DNA of 44,256 nucleotides from Blastocatellia bacterium (GTDB lineage Bacteria > Acidobacteriota > Blastocatellia > HR10 > J050). Below are positions 8,007-15,015 of the stretch, piece by piece. The DNA is taken from positions 1-44,256 of the forward strand of contig JALSQX010000046.1 in the NCBI GenBank assembly GCA_026985075.1, written 5' to 3'. The notes below the pieces were generated by a model that had not been told where the DNA came from, searched no databases, and saw only the letters and a program-made list of their open reading frames with translations. The first letter of the stretch is position 1. Each line of letters begins with the position of its first letter. The translations under genes were made by a program, and so were the position numbers.

Positions 8007-9443
8007 ATGGTCGTGTATCTATCCAGCGAGACGGAAGCCAAGCCCCAACTCGACGAGTTGACGCCGCGTCGGATCGTAGCCGAACTGGACAAATACGTCA
8101 TCGGTCAGGAAGCGGCCAAGAGGGCTGTGGCCATCGCTCTCCGTAATCGTATCCGTCGGCAACGGTTGGCGCCGGAGATCGCCGAAGAAGTCCTCCCCAA
8201 GAATATTCTCATGATCGGGCCGACGGGGGTGGGCAAGACGGAGATCGCCCGTCGGCTGGCCCGCCTGTCGAACTCCCCGATGATCAAGGTGGAAGCGTCC
8301 AAATATACGGAAGTCGGCTACGTGGGTCGGGATGTCGAATCGATGATTCGCGATCTGGTGGAGATCGCCGTGGAGATGATCCGCGCCGAGAAGATCGAGG
8401 AGATTCAGGAGAAAGCCGAACGCAACGTCGAGGAGCGCCTCCTCGACCTGCTCTTGCCCATGCCCCGGCACCGCCGACGGACTTCTTCCTCCGAGGACGC
8501 CGAATACGAAGAAGAGCCGGATCTGTGGATGAGAGAAGAGACCGACGAACTGGATCAGCTTCAACGCACGCGCGAGAAGCTCCGGCAGCAATTGCGGGAA
8601 GGAAAACTCGACAACCGCATCGTGGAAGTGGAGGTGCGAGAGAAGGTCTTCCCTTCGTTTGAGATCATCACCAGCCAGGGCATCGAGCAGATGGACGTGA
8701 ATATTCAAGACCTGGTGCCCGGACTCTTCGGATCGGCGCGAAAGAAGCGGCGCAAGATGCGCGTCGACGAAGCGCGCGAATACCTCCTTCAGGAGGAAGA
8801 ACAGCGGCTCATCGACATGGATCAAGTGGCTCGCCTGGCTCTGGAGCGCGTGGAGCAATCGGGCATCGTCTTCCTCGACGAGATCGACAAGATCGCCGGA
8901 CGGGAGTCGGGCCACGGTCCGGACGTGTCCCGCGAGGGCGTCCAGCGCGATCTCTTGCCGCTCATCGAGGGCACCACGGTGACCACGCGATATGGCATGG
9001 TTCGCACCGACCATATCCTGTTCATCGCCGCCGGCGCTTTTCACGTCTCCAAGCCGTCGGACATGATTCCGGAACTTCAAGGGCGATTCCCCATACGCGT
9101 CGAGCTGGAACCACTGACGGTAGACGATTTCAAACGCATCTTGACCGAGCCGAAAAACTCGCTCATCAAACAATACAAAGCCCTCCTGGAGACGGAGGGT
9201 GTCACTCTGGAGTTCACCGAAGACGCCATCGACGCCATCGCCGAATTCGCCTTTGCCGTCAATGAACAGACGGAGAATATCGGCGCTCGCCGCCTCCACA
9301 CGATCATGGAGAAGGTTTTGGAAGATATCGCCTTCGAAGCGCCGGATATCGAACAAAAGGTGCAGACCATCGACGCGGCCTATGTCCGTCAGAAGCTCGT
9401 AGACATCGTCAGAGATCAAGATCTCAGCCGATACATCCTGTGA
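8007..9443 (+). CDS. hslU: ATP-dependent protease ATPase subunit HslU
   Basis: The 478-residue AAA+ unfoldase partner of HslV. Walker A GPTGVGKT is at residues 71-78, the pore motif GYVGRD at 104-109, an acidic charged I-domain insertion at roughly 150-240, and Walker B FLDEIDK near 288-294. The C-terminal sensor-2 segment ENIGARRLH is present. The last residues LSRYIL match the C-terminal tail that inserts into HslV to activate it. The slight excess length over typical HslU lies in the I-domain. It is translated directly after hslV, and its stop overlaps the possible GTG start of the next gene. Confidence 0.97.
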   Translation: MVVYLSSETEAKPQLDELTPRRIVAELDKYVIGQEAAKRAVAIALRNRIRRQRLAPEIAEEVLPKNILMIGPTGVGKTEIARRLARLSNSPMIKVEASKYTEVGYVGRDVESMIRDLVEIAVEMIRAEKIEEIQEKAERNVEERLLDLLLPMPRHRRRTSSSEDAEYEEEPDLWMREETDELDQLQRTREKLRQQLREGKLDNRIVEVEVREKVFPSFEIITSQGIEQMDVNIQDLVPGLFGSARKKRRKMRVDEAREYLLQEEEQRLIDMDQVARLALERVEQSGIVFLDEIDKIAGRESGHGPDVSREGVQRDLLPLIEGTTVTTRYGMVRTDHILFIAAGAFHVSKPSDMIPELQGRFPIRVELEPLTVDDFKRILTEPKNSLIKQYKALLETEGVTLEFTEDAIDAIAEFAFAVNEQTENIGARRLHTIMEKVLEDIAFEAPDIEQKVQTIDAAYVRQKLVDIVRDQDLSRYIL

Positions 9444-9487
9444 TCAGCTCGAAATCCAAACGTCGGACCTCAGGCGGCGGACTGAGG

Positions 9488-10627
9488 ATGGGAGGGAGTG
9501 AGAGCGACTGCCGTCTCTCCGATCCTGTCGGGAGGCGGGCGAGCCGATTTCTCCGCGGAGTCCTCGTCGCAGGATGGTGCTCAGCCGCTCTGCTCGTGAG
9601 CTGCGGTAAGGTGGGCGAACCACTGCCCCCGGCGCCCAGATTGCCTCTCCGCACCAAACATCTCAGCGTCGCGCAACGGGGTCCATTCATCATCCTCCAG
9701 TGGCCCAAACCCAATGTCCAGACGCTGGAATCGCTCGGATTTCGCCTTCGGCGTATTGATATCTATCGACTGGTGCAACCAGCGGGTACGGCGAATCAAC
9801 CGACGGCCAGGGAATTCGCCGATCGGGCCACCCTCATCGGCTCGGTGAGCGAGTCGCAAATGCGCCCGGTGAAAACGGGCGAAGCCCTGACCTATCGCGA
9901 CGGTCCGATCGGCCGGTTCGATCAGCGATACGTCTACGCCATTCGATATGTGAGTACTCGAGGCCAGAGCGCGGCCTTTTCGAATCTCGTCTCTCTGGTC
10001 CCCTGCTCCCGAGTGGCCGCGGCTCCGGAGAACCTCCGCGTGCAGGATGAGGCGCAGGGCATCGTCCGTCTCACCTGGGATCCGCCCTCCCGGAATATCG
10101 ACGGCTCCGTGCCACCGGCCATCCTGGGATACAACGTGTACCGGCGCACCAGCGAGGAGCATACCTTCGGACTGCCGCTGAACGGGACGACGCTCATCGT
10201 CGGCGAGCAATTCAGAGATCGCCAATTCCAGTACGGCACAAAATACCAGTACGCCGTGCGCGCCGTCTCGCGGTGTGCCAACCACTTTGTCGAGAGCGAG
10301 GGCGCCGAAGCGCCCCATATCCCTCAGGATACGTTTCCACCGGCCGCCCCAGCGAACCTGACGGCGGGATCGGCCAATGGGGTGATCAGCCTCTTCTGGA
10401 TGGCGAACACCGAACCCGACCTGGCGGGCTACAACATCTATCGAGCCGATCGCGCCGATGCGCCCGAGGGTGAGTGGATCAAGCTCAACGCCACCGTTCA
10501 CACTTTGAACACCTTCCGCGACGAGACCACCATTCGCGGCAAGACCTACTATTACAAGGTCAGAGCCGTCGATCGCGCGGGCAATCTCAGTCCCCCTTCG
10601 ACCATCGTCGCTCAGGAGGCCCAGTGA
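9488..10627 (+). CDS. Fibronectin type III repeat lipoprotein
   Basis: About 379 residues. A basic N-terminus and hydrophobic stretch end in the lipobox LLVSC followed by GK, so it is probably a lipoprotein anchored in the periplasm or outer membrane. The rest consists of three beta-sandwich repeats of the fibronectin type III kind, recognisable from the recurring pairs VRLTWDPP...GYNVYRR and ISLFWMANTEPDLAGYNIYRA...YYYKVRAVD; the first, near residues 50-150, is more diverged. No enzymatic motif is seen. The frame is open from a GTG at 9440 overlapping the hslU stop; the ATG at 9488 gives a more normal signal peptide. It is cotranscribed with hslVU by position. Confidence 0.78.
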   Translation: MGGSESDCRLSDPVGRRASRFLRGVLVAGWCSAALLVSCGKVGEPLPPAPRLPLRTKHLSVAQRGPFIILQWPKPNVQTLESLGFRLRRIDIYRLVQPAGTANQPTAREFADRATLIGSVSESQMRPVKTGEALTYRDGPIGRFDQRYVYAIRYVSTRGQSAAFSNLVSLVPCSRVAAAPENLRVQDEAQGIVRLTWDPPSRNIDGSVPPAILGYNVYRRTSEEHTFGLPLNGTTLIVGEQFRDRQFQYGTKYQYAVRAVSRCANHFVESEGAEAPHIPQDTFPPAAPANLTAGSANGVISLFWMANTEPDLAGYNIYRADRADAPEGEWIKLNATVHTLNTFRDETTIRGKTYYYKVRAVDRAGNLSPPSTIVAQEAQ

Positions 10628-10628
10628 C

Positions 10629-11399
10629 ATGCGCATCTGCCGATTTCGCCGGAGTGAGCAACGCGAACGAGCGCGCTATGGAGTGATCGAGGGCGAGACG
10701 GTCTTCCCCTTTCGAGAAGGTGGGCCGTTCGCCTCGCGCGATGTCGATCGCTCGCAGGGAATTCCCCTCTCCGAAGTTCAACTCCTGGCTCCCTGTCAAC
10801 CCTCTAAGATCATTGGGGTGGGACGAAACTACCGTGACCATGCGCTGGAGATGGGACACGACGTGCCCAGCGAACCGCTCATCTTCCTCAAACCGCCCTC
10901 GGCCGTCATTGGCCCCCACGAAGCCATTCGCTTGCCGGCCCTCTCTGAGCGCGTCGATTATGAAGGGGAGTTGGTGGCCGTCATTGGCCGGCGCGCTTCT
11001 CAGATCAGCGAGGAAGAATCGGCGCTCGACTACGTGCTCGGGTACACCTGCGGCAATGACGTCACGGCACGCGACCTGCAAAAGCGAGACGTCCAGTTCA
11101 CCCGAGCCAAGGGATTCGACACGTTCGCTCCCCTCGGCCCGGTCATCGTCACGGACCTCGATCCTCACAACCTGACCATCGAAACGCGCGTCAACGGTCA
11201 GGTGAAACAGCATGCCCGCACCAATCAACTCGCGTTCTCGATCGAGGCGTTGCTCCGCTATATCTCTCAAGTCATGACCTTGCTGCCCGGCGATGTCATC
11301 TATACCGGCACGCCCGCCGGCGTCGGCCCGCTGAAACCGGGCGATGTCGTCGACGTCGAGATCGAAGGTATCGGTGTTTTGAGGAATCACGTCACATGA
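10629..11399 (+). CDS. Fumarylacetoacetate hydrolase (FAH) family protein
   Basis: A 256-residue FAH-fold enzyme. The segment IIGVGRNYRDHALEMG is the family start motif, and LIFLKPPSAVIGP and VDYEGELVAVIGRRA carry the conserved metal-binding glutamates. VLGYTCGNDVTARDLQ and KGFDTFAPLGP complete the active site, and GDVIYTGTPAGVGPL closes the barrel. Members hydrolyse or decarboxylate acylpyruvate-type compounds from aromatic or hydroxyphenylacetate catabolism, with a divalent cation. Substrate cannot be assigned. The ATG has AGGAGG upstream inside the previous gene and follows its stop by one base, so it closes the hslV operon. Confidence 0.9.
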   Translation: MRICRFRRSEQRERARYGVIEGETVFPFREGGPFASRDVDRSQGIPLSEVQLLAPCQPSKIIGVGRNYRDHALEMGHDVPSEPLIFLKPPSAVIGPHEAIRLPALSERVDYEGELVAVIGRRASQISEEESALDYVLGYTCGNDVTARDLQKRDVQFTRAKGFDTFAPLGPVIVTDLDPHNLTIETRVNGQVKQHARTNQLAFSIEALLRYISQVMTLLPGDVIYTGTPAGVGPLKPGDVVDVEIEGIGVLRNHVT

Positions 11400-11479
11400 T
11401 GGTCGTCTCGATGACGGGATGGCAGGGTGATGACCGGGAATCGCTTCTTCATCCTGAGTGGCGATCACTTTGACAGCAT

Positions 11480-11509
11480 TTGACTCTCCTCGTTCCGATG
11501 ACCTATCTT
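11480..11509 (+). promoter_or_regulatory. Possible promoter of the thioredoxin-fold gene
   Basis: TTGACT (11480-11485), an 18-bp spacer, and TATCTT (11504-11509), about 19 bp before the ATG at 11528. The same TATCTT -10 appears upstream of the ABC ATPase gene. Confidence 0.4.
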
Positions 11510-11527
11510 TTGAAGGCGAGGAGTCGA

Positions 11528-12094
11528 ATGATGAGCGCCGCGCTGTTGAGCCTGTTGATGGGATTGGCGAGTTTGGGAATCGGTCGGGCACCGATCTCAC
11601 AGGAAGAACCCCCACCATATCCGGTGGGCTCCGTAACCCTGGAAGACGTCCTGCGCTTCAATCCGGAATATCAGGAACGCATTGAGAGCTATACGCCCGA
11701 TCCTCATGCGCTCGAGTATTTGAGGAGAGTTTCTCGGGAGATCACCATCGAGGTTTTTTACGGCGGCTGGTGCAGCGACAGTCGCGAGTATGTCCCGCAG
11801 TTTGTGAAAGTCATGCGGGAGGTCCACAATCCTCACATCGTCATCTCGTTCGTCGCCGTCGATGAAGAGAAGGAACAACCCGCTGCGCTGATCAAACAAC
11901 GGCACGTCGAGCTGGTGCCCACATTCATCGTCTATGCCGACGGCCATGAAATCGGTCGCATTGTGGAGACGCCCAAGGGATCGGTGGAGGAGCATCTGGT
12001 GAACATTCTGAAATCCCCACAGCCGCCGTCGGCTCGGTCAACGGCGAGAAACGCCGCGCGGCGCATACCCCGGACATCATCCATTGATGGATGA
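11528..12094 (+). CDS. Exported thioredoxin-fold protein with a single active-site cysteine
   Basis: About 188 residues. The ATG at 11528 is preferred because it follows GGCGAGGAG with proper spacing and starts a signal peptide (MMSAALLSLLMGLASLGIG). The thioredoxin-like core begins near residue 70 with ITIEVFYGGWCSDSREYVPQF. The usual CXXC is C82-S83-D84-S85, leaving one cysteine. LVPTFIVYADGHEIGRIVE is the cis-Pro strand region. This WCSDS form is known in a thioredoxin-like family; it cannot be a standard dithiol oxidoreductase. The tail is basic. EF-P begins 65 bp downstream. Confidence 0.78.
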   Translation: MMSAALLSLLMGLASLGIGRAPISQEEPPPYPVGSVTLEDVLRFNPEYQERIESYTPDPHALEYLRRVSREITIEVFYGGWCSDSREYVPQFVKVMREVHNPHIVISFVAVDEEKEQPAALIKQRHVELVPTFIVYADGHEIGRIVETPKGSVEEHLVNILKSPQPPSARSTARNAARRIPRTSSIDG

Positions 12095-12159
12095 TGCCCG
12101 GAGAAGGACAGGAGACGTTGCGGTTCATCACCGGACAGCGACACGTCGAGGAGGGGCCA

Positions 12160-12738
12160 ATGATCACCGCTGGGGATATTCGCGAAGGAATGACGCTGAA
12201 GATCAATGGCGATCTTTACCGCGTCATCGATGCCACTCTCCATGTGGGCGGGGGGAAGATGGGGACGACCGTGGTGGTCAAGATGCGTCACATGGCCACC
12301 GGTCACGTCCGCGAACAGCGGTTCGCTCCTGCTGAAAAAGTGGAGGATGTTCCTCTGGAGAAGCGGACGATGGAGTACCTGTATACTGATGGCGAAGCTT
12401 TCTACTTCATGAACCCGGAGACGTTCGAACAGGTGAGCCTGCCCAAAGAGGCGATCGGTCACCTGGACAAGTTTCTGCAGCCCAACATGCAGATCCCGCT
12501 GGAATTTTATGGAGATCAACCGGTCAATGTGCTGTTTCCTGAGGTCGTGGAATTAAAAGTCGTCTCTACCCCCGCCGGATTGCACGAGCGAGACATCACC
12601 ACGCCCAAGCCAGCGACATTGGAGAATGGCATGGAAGTGCTCGTGCCCCAATTCATCAAAGAGGGAGATGTGGTGCGCATCGACGTGGCCACCGGGAAGT
12701 ACCTGGAGCGCGTGAAGACCGAGGAGCGGAAGATCTGA
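12160..12738 (+). CDS. efp: Translation elongation factor P
   Basis: A 192-residue EF-P that relieves ribosome stalling at polyproline. All three beta-barrel domains are present: KOW-like N-domain (1-65), OB domain (66-130), and the C-terminal domain with GLHERDITTPKPATLENGMEVLVPQFIKEGD. The domain I loop tip is GGGKMGTT with lysine at position 33, rather than the common PGKGQA form; the lysine is where modifying enzymes act in lysine-type EF-Ps. No EpmA/EpmB-type gene is in the window. The ATG at 12160 follows GAGGAGGGG; an upstream in-frame ATG at 12091 would add residues not found in EF-P. Confidence 0.95.
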   Translation: MITAGDIREGMTLKINGDLYRVIDATLHVGGGKMGTTVVVKMRHMATGHVREQRFAPAEKVEDVPLEKRTMEYLYTDGEAFYFMNPETFEQVSLPKEAIGHLDKFLQPNMQIPLEFYGDQPVNVLFPEVVELKVVSTPAGLHERDITTPKPATLENGMEVLVPQFIKEGDVVRIDVATGKYLERVKTEERKI

Positions 12739-13025
12739 GAGTGGCTCGAGACGGTGCACCCATCCCGAGCCGGTCCATTGATCCGATTGACGCGGCGGGC
12801 GGCGTCCGCCTCCATCGTCGGGGCTTCGATGACGCCGGGGCGATGTTTCAACGCCTTCATCTCTCCGCCGGAGCGGATGGCTGCATCGCCATTCCGCTCA
12901 CCGTCACTCCCCATGTGCCACCAATGGCGATCTCCCATTGGCTATCCAGAATGGATGCCCGGTCTCCCTCCCACCGACGGGAGATGATGACCTGTCCCGA
13001 AGGCTTCTCCGTCTCCGATCGGGGC

Positions 13026-13823
13026 TCATTCGGTGCCCAACTTGGCGATCAATCCGTGATCCAGAGCCACGTTGAACATCCGCACGAGTAACCACATGGC
13101 CACGGCCAGATAAATGACATTCAATCCCACCGCCCATCCCAAGTGAGACCAGGACATGGCCCCCGACCGAATGACCTCGCGCATCCCTTCGAAAACGTGC
13201 GTGCAGGGTATGGCATAGGCAATCACTTGCATCGGCTTGGGGAGCACACTGACCGGATAGAAGACGGCGGCGAACGGTTGAATGAGAAACGGCACGCCCC
13301 AGGCCAGGGCTTCGGCACCCTGACCATATCGGATGATGATCGCTGTGGTCATCATTCCCAGGGCGAGACCGAGGACGAGGAGGTTGGCGACGAATGGAAC
13401 GAGATAAAAGCCCAGAGCGAAGAGATCGAATTGATAGAGGACCCAGGCCAGAACGATCAGGAAAACGAGCGTCACGCTCACTCGAAGCAATCCGAACAGG
13501 AACGCTCCCAGGATGTATTCGGCGAGTCGTACGGGACCGCAAAAGATGTTGAGCAAATTTCGCGTCCAGACGTCCTCCAGGAAGGAGAGCGTGATCCCCT
13601 GCTGCGAACGATAGAGGATATCCCAGAAAATCATGGCACCGATGAGGAAGGTGATGAGATGAGGGAGTTCCCCCTGACCGGCCCGTTGAATGAACCGCGT
13701 GACGTATCCCCAGACGAGCAATTCCATGGTGGGCCAAAACAGGATTTCCAGCATCCGCACCCAACTCCGACGATAGATGAACACGTAGCGCAGGACGAGT
13801 ATCCAGACTCGATGCAGACTCAT
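13026..13823 (-). CDS. ABC-2 type transporter permease
   Basis: A 265-residue inner-membrane protein with six hydrophobic segments (about residues 15-35, 50-75, 100-125, 130-160, 170-195 and 235-255) in the ABC-2 arrangement. The conserved segment YAIPCTHVFEGMREVI precedes the last helix, as in export permeases of polysaccharide or drug exporters. Its start overlaps the end of the ATPase gene by 4 bp, so the two are translationally coupled and form one exporter. The exported molecule is unknown. Confidence 0.9.
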   Translation of the reverse strand: MSLHRVWILVLRYVFIYRRSWVRMLEILFWPTMELLVWGYVTRFIQRAGQGELPHLITFLIGAMIFWDILYRSQQGITLSFLEDVWTRNLLNIFCGPVRLAEYILGAFLFGLLRVSVTLVFLIVLAWVLYQFDLFALGFYLVPFVANLLVLGLALGMMTTAIIIRYGQGAEALAWGVPFLIQPFAAVFYPVSVLPKPMQVIAYAIPCTHVFEGMREVIRSGAMSWSHLGWAVGLNVIYLAVAMWLLVRMFNVALDHGLIAKLGTE

Positions 13824-14578
13824 ACCTCATCTCCTCGGACGACCACCTCGCCGTGACGGGCGATATGAATGAACAGTTCTTCCAGATTCCGATGACGAAA
13901 TTGCTGGATCACTCGCTGAGGCGGTCCCTCGGCGATCAGCCGGCCGCGGTGAATGAAGAGAATTCGATCACACACCTCCTCGATATCGCGCATGTTGTGA
14001 GAGGTGTACAGGATGCTCAGACCTCGCTCCCGCTGAATGCGCCGCAGCAACTTGCGTACCTTATCGGCGATGTCCGGATCGAGGCTGGACGTGGGTTCAT
14101 CGAGCAAGAGAAGCTCAGGATCATTCAGCAATGCCTTGCAGAGATTCAGACGCGTCTGTTCGCCACTGGAGAGATGTCCGGTGATGGCGTTCCTGAGATG
14201 ACCGATCTCCAGCAGCTCCAATAACCTGTCCATCCGAGACCAAGTATCCTGTACACCATATAGTTTGGCGAAGATCCACAGGTTCTGCCAGACGCGCAGA
14301 TTGGCAGGTAAATTGACATCCACCGAAGAGAAGTTCATGCGGCTCAACACCTCGATCCGATGGCGGTGCAGATCTCGTCCGAAGATCTCGATCCGCCCCG
14401 ACGTCGGTCGGAGCACGCCCAAGATCATGTGGAGTGCCGTCGTCTTCCCCGCCCCATTGGCGCCAAGAAGCCCGACAATTTCGCCCCGCGACAGGCTGAA
14501 GCTCAACCGATCCACGGCCACGAGATCGCCGAACACTTTGGTCAACTCGTCCACTCGGAGAATGACGTCACTGGACAT
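13820..14578 (-). CDS. ABC transporter ATP-binding protein
   Basis: About 252 residues of a cytoplasmic ABC ATPase: Walker A LLGANGAGKTTA near residues 36-47, signature LSSGEQTRLNLCKALL, Walker B LLLLDEPTSSLD, and the H-loop in ILYTSHNMRDIEEV. The signature reads LSSGE rather than LSGGQ, which is tolerated in this subclass. It powers the permease encoded immediately downstream. The ATG at 14578 has no Shine-Dalgarno; the promoter at 14587-14615 would start the transcript at or a few bases before the ATG. A TTG three codons upstream is also open. Confidence 0.92.
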   Translation of the reverse strand: MSSDVILRVDELTKVFGDLVAVDRLSFSLSRGEIVGLLGANGAGKTTALHMILGVLRPTSGRIEIFGRDLHRHRIEVLSRMNFSSVDVNLPANLRVWQNLWIFAKLYGVQDTWSRMDRLLELLEIGHLRNAITGHLSSGEQTRLNLCKALLNDPELLLLDEPTSSLDPDIADKVRKLLRRIQRERGLSILYTSHNMRDIEEVCDRILFIHRGRLIAEGPPQRVIQQFRHRNLEELFIHIARHGEVVVRGDEV

Positions 14579-14586
14579 AAATGCCA

Positions 14587-14615
14587 AAGATAACCATCGG
14601 CTCCCGGAGCATCAA
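14587..14615 (-). promoter_or_regulatory. Promoter of the ABC exporter operon, near-leaderless
   Basis: Minus-strand TTGATG (14610-14615), a 17-bp spacer, and TATCTT (14587-14592). Only 8 bases separate the -10 box from the ATG at 14578, so the mRNA would have almost no leader. Confidence 0.45.
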
Positions 14616-14744
14616 GGGTCGGGCGAGACCCTGTGGCCGTCTGGAGCTCTTCCCCGGCGCGCCCGCTCTTCCTGCGATGCGCAGCACAAGGCCTCGGGTA
14701 TTGAACCTCTGCTCGCTCCACCTCGCCGCAGCAGTCAAGCTTTC

Positions 14745-14774
14745 TTGACACCCGTCTGAGGCATTCAGTAAAAT
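14745..14774 (+). promoter_or_regulatory. Promoter of the M4 protease gene
   Basis: A perfect TTGACA (14745-14750), an 18-bp spacer, and TAAAAT (14769-14774). Transcription would begin near 14781 and leave a leader of about 235 bases before the ATG at 15016. Confidence 0.6.
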
Positions 14775-14780
14775 AACTAC

Positions 14781-15015
14781 GCCCGGTAAGAGGTTCATGG
14801 GCCCGTAGATGGAAAGGGACGCTTCACTGGGAGGAGCAGCCCATGCATCAGTCACCGAGCTCAACCCTTCATACTCGTGGTGATCTGGGAACGGGTCCGT
14901 TGTCTCAATCTATGTGTGTATAGTCCAAATGGCTCATTTTACTTCGTATTCCATCGTTGAAGCGATGGCGTTTGGTATTTGAAGATGAAAGCTCTCTTTT
15001 GAGGAGAAATTGCCT
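14781..15015 (+). other. Long 5' leader of the M4 protease mRNA
   Basis: About 235 bases between the predicted transcription start and the ATG. ATGGGC (14797-14802) can pair with GCCCAT (14839-14844), enclosing a 36-base purine-rich loop, and a bulged CACCGAG/CTCG..GTG stem can follow near 14853-14882. I could not match it to a riboswitch class that I know. It may hold a regulatory RNA structure or simply be untranslated sequence. Confidence 0.3.

Noticed and set aside
8019-9419. A 466-codon open frame on the minus strand
   Set aside because: It is exactly antisense to hslU, which has full AAA+ motifs; the antisense protein is His/Leu/Asp-rich noise created by codon bias.
9581-11618. Two long minus-strand frames (9581-10636 and 10587-11618)
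   Set aside because: Antisense to the FN3 lipoprotein and FAH-family genes, which are supported by motifs and ribosome binding sites.
12904-13830. A 308-codon minus-strand frame
   Set aside because: It overlaps the ABC permease in another frame and gives an Arg/His/Ser-rich protein without membrane segments.
14797-14882. c-di-GMP (GEMM) or other known riboswitch in the M4 leader
   Set aside because: A GGGACGC string resembles part of the GEMM motif, but the GAAA tetraloop receptor and conserved core around it are missing.
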